Below are positions 42,661 through 49,919 of a stretch of 64,000 nucleotides of DNA, in pieces. The notes below the pieces were generated by a model. That model ran no database searches and had not been told where the DNA came from. It saw only the letters and a list, made by a program, of their open reading frames with translations. The stretch is taken from positions 1-64,000 of the forward strand of contig CBFHJH010000012.1 of the NCBI GenBank assembly GCA_965656185.1, read 5' to 3'. Origin of the DNA: Croceimicrobium sp965656185 (lineage in GTDB: Bacteria > Bacteroidota > Bacteroidia > Flavobacteriales > Schleiferiaceae). A program made the translations under genes and the position numbers. Position 1 is the stretch's first letter, and each line of letters starts with the position of its first letter.

Positions 42661-43478
42661 TAATATTGTTCCTTGTCGTTAGGGAAATCCTTACTCTTCA
42701 CATCTTGCACGTATTGCTGCACTGCCCCGGTGATCTCCGCATTAAGATCTAAATACCGACGTAAGAATCTTGGATTAAACTCATGCGTCATACCTAACAT
42801 GTCATGCAAGACTAATACCTGACCATCTACTCCAGCACCAGCACCAATTCCAATTACCGGAATACTAATGCTCCGCGCTACCCTTTCGGCGAGATCGGCA
42901 GGAATTTTTTCCAAGACCAAAGCAAAGCAACCCGCTTCTTCCAAGGCTTTGGCATCGGCTAATAGCTTTTCGGCTTCGGCCTCTTCTTTCGCCCGCACCG
43001 TGTAAGTACCAAACTTATAGATGCTCTGTGGGGTCAAGCCCAAATGCCCCATCACCGGAATACCGGCGGTAAGAATACGCTGAATCGACTCCAGGATCTC
43101 TACCCCACCTTCGAGCTTCACGGCATGACCGCCACTTTCCTTCATGATGCGAATGGCAGAGCTCAAAGCCTCCTTACTATTTCCCTGATAGGAACCAAAG
43201 GGCAAGTCTACCACCACTAAAGCTCGATCTATCGCTCGCACTACCGAACTGGCGTGGTAGATCATTTGATCGAGCGTAATGGGCAAGGTAGTCTCGTGGC
43301 CCGCCATAACGTTAGAGGCACTATCCCCTACTAAGATCACGTCGATGCCGGCGCGATCGATAATACCGGCCAAAGTGAAATCATAAGCTGTGAGCATAGA
43401 GATCTTCTCCCCCTTGCGCTTCATTTCTTGTACCGTATTGGTAGTTACCTTCTTAAATTTGGACTTGGCTACTGACAT
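42660..43478 (-). CDS. panB: 3-methyl-2-oxobutanoate hydroxymethyltransferase
   Basis: 272 residues from the ATG at 43476-43478, the usual length. An open frame extends further upstream but lacks family sequence and crosses the divergent promoter. It transfers a hydroxymethyl group from methylenetetrahydrofolate to make ketopantoate for CoA. Motifs are M-L-T-A-Y-D-F near 27-33, L-V-G-D-S near 52-56, V-K-L-E-G-G near 120-125 and G-I-G-A-G near 190-194. The next step enzymes (panE, panC) are not here. Confidence 0.96.
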   Translation of the reverse strand: MSVAKSKFKKVTTNTVQEMKRKGEKISMLTAYDFTLAGIIDRAGIDVILVGDSASNVMAGHETTLPITLDQMIYHASSVVRAIDRALVVVDLPFGSYQGNSKEALSSAIRIMKESGGHAVKLEGGVEILESIQRILTAGIPVMGHLGLTPQSIYKFGTYTVRAKEEAEAEKLLADAKALEEAGCFALVLEKIPADLAERVARSISIPVIGIGAGAGVDGQVLVLHDMLGMTHEFNPRFLRRYLDLNAEITGAVQQYVQDVKSKDFPNDKEQY

Positions 43479-43545
43479 ACTAATTTTTCTTAGCGCAAAT
43501 TTATACTTTTGAAACGTGGCTACCATAAGCCCTAGACTCTGCCTT

Positions 43546-44628
43546 ATGAAAAGATTTTTAAGATACTCCTTAGTCCTTGGTCTGCTGGCCAGCGTTTTGA
43601 TCTCTTGCGATAATGAGATCGATATTAACGCCGAATACCAAGACCTCACCATTATTTATGGTATGCTCGATCCGCGAGCCGATACGAATTATGTGCGAAT
43701 TCAGCGGGGTTACCTTGGCGATGCCGCCGCTTCAGCCTCTTACGGGCAGAGTGATTCGCTATACTACGACAGTACCGATATCTCGGTTGTAATCAGGGAA
43801 TATGAATACGAAGGCAATGTCGTTTTACGTGAAGCTCCCCTTATTTACGACGACAATATTGAACTCGAAGAAGGTATCTTTACCGGTGAAGGACATCACC
43901 TATACCGTGTTCCGAGCAGCTTTAATATTGAGCGCGACAAAGAATATGAAGTGGTAGTTACCCGTTTGGCCGATGGCTCGGTAGCGAGCGCTCGCACGGG
44001 AATCGTGGGTTCGCTAGACCTGCGCCAGCCCAGCCCCTTTCTTACGGCACGTTTTTTCGACGGCCGCATCGAGTTTCGAGTTAATCAAGACATCGATGTA
44101 AGTACACCTGAGGCTACAGTTAAAATGACTGCTTATCAGGCTACCATCTATTTCCACTACAAAGAAGTGGACCTCCGAACTGGTGCTGAGGTATTTAAGA
44201 CCGAAGAAATTCGCCTCCCTTTGGAAGAGTCGACTTTTGATGAGCAAAACCTATTATTCGACGGCGGACAGCTCAACGCAGCCTTGGCAGGAAGAATTGA
44301 AGAAGATCCCGACAAGAATATCCTGCGCTTTTTCCAAAGCATGGATATTGCCATTACAGGTGCTTCGGAAGAATTGATGACCTATATCGATTTGAACCGC
44401 CCGGCGACCGGGGTTAACCAAAACCGCCCGCAGTATGAGCAGGTGATCAACGGTACCGGCATTCTTAGTTCTAGAACTTCGATCTATCGTGATGAAATCA
44501 AATTGCAGCCAAGGGTTTACGATCGTCTTCTCGTATCGAGCACCACTTGTGATCTTAATTTCGCGCGGGTAGAGCGCAATGGTTTAGATACCTGCATTTG
44601 TGACAATAACCAAAAGCAGTGCTTTTAA
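43546..44628 (+). CDS. DUF4249-like lipoprotein
   Basis: 360 residues from the ATG at 43546; the frame is open 10 codons further upstream, but this start yields the signal with lipobox L-I-S-C near residue 20. The mature protein begins E-I-D-I-N, then shows the D-P-R-A-D-T-N-Y-V-R-I-Q-R-G-Y-L pattern typical of DUF4249-type surface lipoproteins, an Ig-like arrangement of strands, and a Cys-rich end (T-C-I-C-D). Function unknown. It is divergent from panB, with a TACTTTTG -7 box at 43504-43511, and ends at a terminator. Confidence 0.65.
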   Translation: MKRFLRYSLVLGLLASVLISCDNEIDINAEYQDLTIIYGMLDPRADTNYVRIQRGYLGDAAASASYGQSDSLYYDSTDISVVIREYEYEGNVVLREAPLIYDDNIELEEGIFTGEGHHLYRVPSSFNIERDKEYEVVVTRLADGSVASARTGIVGSLDLRQPSPFLTARFFDGRIEFRVNQDIDVSTPEATVKMTAYQATIYFHYKEVDLRTGAEVFKTEEIRLPLEESTFDEQNLLFDGGQLNAALAGRIEEDPDKNILRFFQSMDIAITGASEELMTYIDLNRPATGVNQNRPQYEQVINGTGILSSRTSIYRDEIKLQPRVYDRLLVSSTTCDLNFARVERNGLDTCICDNNQKQCF

Positions 44629-44676
44629 TTCTGACATAGCGGCACATTTTAAATCTGTCATTTTCTATAAAAACTC

Positions 44677-44707
44677 AATCCTGTCAGGTATGGCAGGATT
44701 TTTTTTG
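44677..44707 (+). terminator. Terminator after the DUF4249-like gene
   Basis: Stem AATCCTG/CAGGATT (44677-44683 with 44694-44700), ten-base loop, followed by TTTTTT. Confidence 0.75.
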
Positions 44708-44781
44708 TCCCATAGCGAATGGCATAAGCTTTGACCTTTATCTGTCAAATTTGAATTAAACACAAAAATTGAATATTAGCC

Positions 44782-46791
44782 ATGGGAAAAATCATTGGCA
44801 TTGACTTAGGAACCACCAATTCATGTGTTGCCGTAATGGAAGGTAATGAGCCGGTGGTTATCCCTAACAGTGAAGGAAAGCGCACCACCCCATCTGTAAT
44901 TGCATTTGTGGAAGGTGGCGAACGTAAAGTTGGTGATCCGGCCAAGCGTCAGGCTATTACCAATCCACATAAGACCATTAACTCGATCAAGCGTTTCATG
45001 GGTTCTTCTTACAGCGAGCAAGAGCAGGAAGCCAAACGCATGCCTTACAAGATCAAGAAAGGCGAAAACGATACCCCTCGGGTTGAGATCGATGATCGTT
45101 TATATACCCCTCAAGAATTATCGGCCATGGTACTTCAGAAAATGAAGAAGACTGCCGAAGACTACTTGGGTGAAGAAGTTACTGAAGCGGTGATCACCGT
45201 TCCAGCCTATTTTAATGACTCTCAACGTCAAGCGACTAAAGAAGCTGGTGAAATTGCTGGCCTTAAAGTGCGTCGTATCATTAACGAACCTACTGCAGCT
45301 TCGCTAGCTTATGGTATCGATAAAAAAGGAGACGACAAGAAAGTAGCCGTATTTGATTGTGGTGGTGGTACTCACGACGTTTCTATCCTTGAATTAGGAG
45401 ATGGCGTATTTGAAGTATTGGCTACTGACGGTGACACGCACCTTGGTGGTGACGACTTTGACTCTGCTTTGATCGATTGGTTGATCGACGAGTTTAAAGC
45501 GGAAGAAGATTTCGACCTCAGCACCGATCCAATGGCGCTACAACGCTTAAAAGAAGCGGCCGAAAAAGCCAAGATCGAATTATCGTCTTCTAGCGATACT
45601 GAAATCAACCTGNNNNNNNNNNNNNNNNNNNNNNNNNNNNNNNNNNNNNNNNNNNNNNNNNNNNNNNNNNNNNNNNNNNNNNNNNNNNNNNNNNNNNNNN
45701 NNNNNNNNNNNCCTTACATCACCGCAACTGCGAGTGGCCCTAAGCACTTAGTTCGTAAATTATCACGTTCTAAATTTGAGCAACTGGTACACGACTTAGT
45801 TGATCGTACCATCGCCCCATGTAAAACAGCCCTTAAGAACGCTGACCTTGATGTATCAGACATAGATGAAGTTATTCTAGTGGGTGGTTCTACCCGTATT
45901 CCTGCGGTACAGGAAGCAGTTAAAAAATTCTTTGGTAAGGATCCTTCTAAAGGAGTTAACCCCGACGAAGTGGTAGCGCTCGGTGCAGCCATCCAAGGTG
46001 GTGTACTTACTGGTGATGTAAAAGATGTGTTGTTATTAGACGTAACACCACTATCACTAGGTATCGAGACCATGGGTGGAGTATTCACTAAGCTCATCGA
46101 AGCGAATACCACCATTCCTACCAAGAAGTCTGAGACTTTCTCAACTGCAAGTGATAATCAGCCAGCAGTAGACATTCACGTGTTACAAGGTGAGCGTCCT
46201 ATGGCCAAAGACAATAAGACCATCGGTCGTTTCCAATTAACTGATATTCCACCTGCTCCGCGCGGTGTACCTCAAATTGAGGTGAGTTTCGACATCGATG
46301 CGAACGGTATTCTAAATGTATCAGCTAAAGATAAAGCTACCGGTAAAGAGCAAAGTATTCGTATAGAAGCAAGTTCAGGCTTAAGCCAGGATGAGATCGA
46401 TCGCATGAAGCAAGAAGCCGAGGCCAATGCCGACGCCGACAAGCAAGCGAAAGAACGCGTGGAGAAATTGAACCAAGCGGATAGCATGGTCTTCCAAACC
46501 GAAAAGCAACTGAAAGAATTCGGCGACAAACTTTCTGACGACAAGAAAGGACCGATCGAAGAAGCTTTAGAGGAATTGAAAAAAGCGCATGGCGCTGAAG
46601 ATCTTGCTGGTATCGACGCCGCAATGGAAAAAATCAATGAAGCTTGGAAGAACGCATCTGAAGAAATGTATAAAGCGCAACAAGAAGCTGGTGCCGGTGC
46701 CGGTCCAGAAGCTGGTGCGGAAGGTGCTCAAGATTCAAACGGTGGCGACGATGTTACCGATGTAGAATTTGAAGAGGTAGATGATAAATAA
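44782..46791 (+). CDS. dnaK: Molecular chaperone DnaK (Hsp70), sequence carries a spurious gap
   Basis: ATP-dependent chaperone. The N-terminus is G-I-D-L-G-T-T-N-S-C, the ATPase has A-V-I-T-V-P-A-Y-F-N-D-S-Q-R-Q-A and I-L-V-G-G-S-T-R-I-P, and the substrate-binding and lid domains end in an E-E-V-D-D-K type tail. The 99-N gap at 45613-45711 separates E-I-N-L from P-Y-I-T-A. In all DnaK sequences I know these two segments are adjacent, so no residues are missing; without the N the protein is 636 residues, the normal length. No CIRCE element or dnaJ/grpE is next to it. A terminator follows. Confidence 0.97.
   Translation: MGKIIGIDLGTTNSCVAVMEGNEPVVIPNSEGKRTTPSVIAFVEGGERKVGDPAKRQAITNPHKTINSIKRFMGSSYSEQEQEAKRMPYKIKKGENDTPRVEIDDRLYTPQELSAMVLQKMKKTAEDYLGEEVTEAVITVPAYFNDSQRQATKEAGEIAGLKVRRIINEPTAASLAYGIDKKGDDKKVAVFDCGGGTHDVSILELGDGVFEVLATDGDTHLGGDDFDSALIDWLIDEFKAEEDFDLSTDPMALQRLKEAAEKAKIELSSSSDTEINLXXXXXXXXXXXXXXXXXXXXXXXXXXXXXXXXXPYITATASGPKHLVRKLSRSKFEQLVHDLVDRTIAPCKTALKNADLDVSDIDEVILVGGSTRIPAVQEAVKKFFGKDPSKGVNPDEVVALGAAIQGGVLTGDVKDVLLLDVTPLSLGIETMGGVFTKLIEANTTIPTKKSETFSTASDNQPAVDIHVLQGERPMAKDNKTIGRFQLTDIPPAPRGVPQIEVSFDIDANGILNVSAKDKATGKEQSIRIEASSGLSQDEIDRMKQEAEANADADKQAKERVEKLNQADSMVFQTEKQLKEFGDKLSDDKKGPIEEALEELKKAHGAEDLAGIDAAMEKINEAWKNASEEMYKAQQEAGAGAGPEAGAEGAQDSNGGDDVTDVEFEEVDDK
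45613..45711. other. Assembly gap of 99 N inside dnaK
   Basis: The gap keeps the frame (33 codons) but corresponds to no missing residues. The scaffolder's distance estimate is probably wrong and the contigs abut or overlap here. Confidence 0.9.
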
Positions 46792-46815
46792 ACCTCGTTT
46801 TGATTAGAAAGATAG

Positions 46816-46845
46816 ATCCCGGCCTTTTAGGTCGGGATTTTTTTT
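46816..46845 (+). terminator. Terminator of dnaK
   Basis: Nine-pair stem ATCCCGGCC/GGTCGGGAT (46816-46824 with 46830-46838, one G-U pair), loop TTTTA, then eight T. It abuts the stop of the convergent flavoprotein gene. Confidence 0.9.
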
Positions 46846-47986
46846 ACATCATTTTTTTGATCGAATGAAGCAACCACGGATACTTAAGACCCAATTTAGC
46901 ACTGCCGGAGATCAATTTAGATTTATCGGCTAACATATGAACCAAGATAGCCTTGGTACGCATTTCAGGCCAGAAACGCTTGTGAATGTACTTATGATAA
47001 GCCAATGTATGTTGAGCCGAATAATGTTGCCGGGGTATTACTTTCTTCACCATTTTCCCGGCTTCCAGGCCGCTCACAATGGCCTGGTAAATTCCCTCCC
47101 CATTCATTGGGTCGATCAAGGAGCCTGCATCTCCGGCTAGAATGAAATTGTCGCCACTTAATCGAAAACGCTTGGAATAAAACGGTAGACCAAAGCCCTT
47201 TAATGGTCCTTCCATTTCAGCATTTTCCATACGCTCCTGCAATCGTACATTACCTTTTACAAACTCATTAAAGCGATCCTTAAGGTTTATTTTATTCGGA
47301 ACGATATGTTTAGAGTGCATACCTAATCCAACATTAGCCGTGCTATCGGACAAAGGAAATAACCAGAAGTAACCGGGTAAGACTTGCTTATTAATGTATA
47401 CTTCGTTGGTGTCGCTAGCGATCTTTTCAAGCCCCGAATAATATGCTCGAACGGATCCGCCATAATGCTTATGGTCTACTTTATACTCAGCCAATTGCTT
47501 CGCCACAGGTGAATGAGCACCATCCGCGCCAATAATGAAGGGGGCCCAAAACTCGGCATCTCTGGTTTTCACCTTTATCCCTCCATCAATTCGCGTAACT
47601 TCTTTAATGGCTTGGCCTGGAAAGAACTGTAGGTTTTCATCGGCCAGAGCTTCTTCCAAAAGCATGTGATCAAAATCTTCACGCTTTATCGTGAACGATC
47701 TTTGGACCCAATCCCATTTAATTGGTGCCAGATCATCTACGTAAACCGCGGTGCTTTTATTCAGAGCCTTCTCCGGAAACTGCCTTAATCTTTCAGAAAA
47801 ATGAGGGATGTATTCATCAATGAACTTAGGACCCCTTGCCATAACAAAATCGCCACATACCTTATCGCGTGGAAAATCGGACTTATCGATCAATGCGATA
47901 CGCAATCCGGCTCCTCTGGCGGCAATAGCGGCACTTGCTCCTGCCGGACCGGCACCCGCGATAATCAGATCAAATTTTTCTCCCAA
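46844..47986 (-). CDS. Geranylgeranyl-reductase-family FAD oxidoreductase
   Basis: 380 residues from a TTG start (G-E-K-F-D-L-I-I follows at once and no ATG is near). The FAD Rossmann motif is A-G-A-G-P-A-G-A-S-A near 11-20, followed by D-K-S-D-F-P-R-D-K-V-C-G-D near 34-46 and G-D-A-G-S-L-I-D-P-M-N-G-E-G-I near 285-299. Family members saturate isoprenoid chains (quinones, archaeal lipids) or hydroxylate aromatic rings. In a heterotrophic flavobacterium a role in menaquinone or carotenoid/flexirubin metabolism is possible, but no pathway genes lie nearby. Convergent with dnaK and divergent from tpx. Confidence 0.85.
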   Translation of the reverse strand: MGEKFDLIIAGAGPAGASAAIAARGAGLRIALIDKSDFPRDKVCGDFVMARGPKFIDEYIPHFSERLRQFPEKALNKSTAVYVDDLAPIKWDWVQRSFTIKREDFDHMLLEEALADENLQFFPGQAIKEVTRIDGGIKVKTRDAEFWAPFIIGADGAHSPVAKQLAEYKVDHKHYGGSVRAYYSGLEKIASDTNEVYINKQVLPGYFWLFPLSDSTANVGLGMHSKHIVPNKINLKDRFNEFVKGNVRLQERMENAEMEGPLKGFGLPFYSKRFRLSGDNFILAGDAGSLIDPMNGEGIYQAIVSGLEAGKMVKKVIPRQHYSAQHTLAYHKYIHKRFWPEMRTKAILVHMLADKSKLISGSAKLGLKYPWLLHSIKKMM

Positions 47987-48064
47987 GACAAAAACAAAAT
48001 TTGTCCTCCAAATGTAAAGAATGCGAAGAAGCTTGAATAGCTTTACCTTAAATTAAAAAACACC

Positions 48065-48562
48065 ATGGCAAAGATTACACTCGGGGGAAACCCGATCGAA
48101 ACACAAGGCGAACTTCCAGCGGTTGGAAGCGATGCCCCCGATTTTCAATTAAGTGCAGCTGACCTAAGTTTAAAAGGTTTGAAAGACTATGCTGGAGAAA
48201 AGCTAGTACTAAATATCTTCCCAAGCGTAGATACTAATGTTTGCGCAGCATCGGTAAGACACTTTAATGAAAAAGCGGCGCAATTAGAAGGAGTTCGTGT
48301 TCTCAATATCTCTAGAGACCTGCCCTTCGCTATGAAGCGATTCTGCGGCGCAGAGGGATTAAATGACGTTGAAAATTTATCCGAATTTCGCAACAACAGT
48401 TTTAGTGATGCTTACCAAGTGAGAATTACCACTGGACCGATGGCCGGACTCCTTTCTCGTGCTGTAGTGGTGGTAGATGAAAACGGTAAGATCAGTCACA
48501 CCGAGCAGGTACCAGAAATTGGTCAAGAACCCAATTACGAGGCCGCCTTAGCCGCTTTGTAA
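48065..48562 (+). CDS. tpx: Thiol peroxidase Tpx
   Basis: 165 residues. An atypical 2-Cys peroxiredoxin that uses thioredoxin to reduce peroxides. The peroxidatic Cys60 is in S-V-D-T-N-V-C and the resolving Cys94 in M-K-R-F-C, nearly the same positions as E. coli Tpx. A thioredoxin gene is convergent just downstream, its probable electron donor. The pair shares a terminator. Confidence 0.96.
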   Translation: MAKITLGGNPIETQGELPAVGSDAPDFQLSAADLSLKGLKDYAGEKLVLNIFPSVDTNVCAASVRHFNEKAAQLEGVRVLNISRDLPFAMKRFCGAEGLNDVENLSEFRNNSFSDAYQVRITTGPMAGLLSRAVVVVDENGKISHTEQVPEIGQEPNYEAALAAL

Positions 48563-48587
48563 ATATTTAATGATAAGCTAGAAATAG

Positions 48588-48617
48588 AAAAGGCGGTCTA
48601 CAGTGACCGCCTTTTTT
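48588..48617. terminator. Bidirectional terminator between tpx and the thioredoxin gene
   Basis: Perfect 11-bp stem AAAAGGCGGTC/GACCGCCTTTT (48588-48598 with 48605-48615), loop TACAGT, U-tract on both strands. Confidence 0.9.
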
Positions 48618-48635
48618 TATAATGTCTTGTTAAGC

Positions 48636-48950
48636 TTACAACTTCGCCATAATAGATCGGAGATAGTCTTCTTTGTTACTGGCACTGCCTTCCAGTAATT
48701 CGCCATCCTTGAAAACGGCCAAGAAAGGTAAATTATCTACCCCACCAGCTTTACGTGCCTCAGGATTCTTTTCCGCATCTACGTCTAAAAAGATCATGTC
48801 TGCGTTTTCCTCTTCATTACTTATACGACGAAATTTAGGAGCAAAGAGTTTACAGTTACCACACCAATCGGCATAATACTTTACTACCACTTTGCTATTA
48901 TTTGCTACTAAGTCTTTAAACTCGCTGTCGTTTACGTTTTGTACTGCCAT
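48636..48950 (-). CDS. Thioredoxin-family protein
   Basis: 104 residues, a free-standing thioredoxin fold without signal peptide, so cytoplasmic. The active site is W-C-G-N-C (Cys30, Cys33); the usual Pro is replaced by Asn. The cis-Pro is in N-L-P-F-L-A-V-F near 75. It is the likely reductant for Tpx, which is convergent. An operator-like dyad overlaps its -7 box (48962-48980), so expression is probably repressed until a signal appears. Confidence 0.92.
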   Translation of the reverse strand: MAVQNVNDSEFKDLVANNSKVVVKYYADWCGNCKLFAPKFRRISNEEENADMIFLDVDAEKNPEARKAGGVDNLPFLAVFKDGELLEGSASNKEDYLRSIMAKL

Positions 48951-48961
48951 ATCTTCAAATT

Positions 48962-48980
48962 TGTTATCACAAAGATAACA
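48962..48980 (-). promoter_or_regulatory. Operator dyad TGTTATC-N5-GATAACA covering the thioredoxin -7 box
   Basis: Perfect 7-bp arms at 48962-48968 and 48974-48980. On the minus strand the same 19 bases contain TATCTTTG, a full match to TAnnTTTG, 19 bases before the ATG. A TTTT element is 20 bp further upstream. A protein bound to the dyad would block the polymerase. Confidence 0.55.
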
Positions 48981-49028
48981 TCAATTTAGGCTATCATAAA
49001 ATTAATTCGATAATAAATAGTTATATTT

Positions 49029-49919
49029 TTATTGGAAATGCTCGCGGTAAAGAAAGCGGACGATACCATCGGCCAAGCCTTTTTTAGGAACGATCATGCG
49101 CTCAGCACCGGCCCATTTCATGGCTCTAGTATAGATCTGCAAAGCATGAGTAATTACGTCACTTCGGTCCGGATTTAGGTCAAAATTGATCATCCTTTCT
49201 TCATAATCGAAACCACGTAATTGCTTATAAACTTGTTTGAGTCCTTTCAAACTCATCGTTTCCCCCTTCTTCTTCTCCTTCAACTTGAAGGTCCGGTTTA
49301 TATTACCGCCAGACCCTACCATTAAGACCTGCTCTAAGCCCTCGGTCTTTTCCTTGATCCATTCCTTCATTTCATCCCAGCGATGATCCTTTACCAAGCC
49401 CTTCAACAAACGAATGGTACCGATCTTAAAAGAACGACTAGCAATAATATCTCCGTCGCTAAATAAGGTTAGCTCGGTGCTACCTCCACCCACATCGATA
49501 TAAAGGAAATTGGGATGCGCCTGGGCTACATCACCGATCATATCCGAATTAAAGATCATGCGAGCCTCTTCCTTACCGCTGATCAATTCTATATTAACCC
49601 CGGTTTCCTTGTAGATCTCTTCGACCACCTGTAAGCCGTTTTTCGATTCCCTTAAGGCCGAAGTAGCGCAGGCACGGTACTTTTGTACCCCATGAACTTC
49701 CATCACATTGCGGTACGCGCGCATGCCGGTAATCAAACGCTTCTTGTTTTCGGGAGATATTTCTCCTGCCCCAAAAGCGTCTGGACCTAAACGAATCGGT
49801 AAACGAGTTAAGGATGATTTCTTGAATAATACCTTATCCTCTGCTTCAATAACGTTGGTAACCAGTAATCGCACGGAATTAGAGCCTATGTCGATTCCGG
49901 CTAGTTTATGGATCTTCAC
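49029..49919 (-). CDS. Ppx/GppA-family exopolyphosphatase
   Basis: 296 residues from a GTG start that overlaps the ppk stop (GTGA). The ASKHA fold opens with G-I-D-I-G-S-N-S-V-R-L-L near 8-19. The catalytic Glu is probably in S-G-K-E-E-A-R near 114-120, and D-V-G-G-G-S-T-E near 142-149 is the phosphate loop. At 296 residues it is the short form without the C-terminal HD-like domains of E. coli Ppx. It degrades polyphosphate or pppGpp. It is the last gene of sixA-ppk-ppx. Confidence 0.93.
   Translation of the reverse strand: MKIHKLAGIDIGSNSVRLLVTNVIEAEDKVLFKKSSLTRLPIRLGPDAFGAGEISPENKKRLITGMRAYRNVMEVHGVQKYRACATSALRESKNGLQVVEEIYKETGVNIELISGKEEARMIFNSDMIGDVAQAHPNFLYIDVGGGSTELTLFSDGDIIASRSFKIGTIRLLKGLVKDHRWDEMKEWIKEKTEGLEQVLMVGSGGNINRTFKLKEKKKGETMSLKGLKQVYKQLRGFDYEERMINFDLNPDRSDVITHALQIYTRAMKWAGAERMIVPKKGLADGIVRFLYREHFQ

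Noticed and set aside
43479..43652. Upstream extension of panB by 58 codons
   Set aside because: It crosses the divergent intergenic region and the start of the lipoprotein gene, and the family length is reached from 43478.
44720..44781. CIRCE or other heat-shock operator before dnaK
   Set aside because: No TTAGCACTC-N9-GAGTGCTAA-like dyad is present. TTTG and TTTG-like words occur, but their spacing (12 or 17 bp) does not make a convincing promoter.
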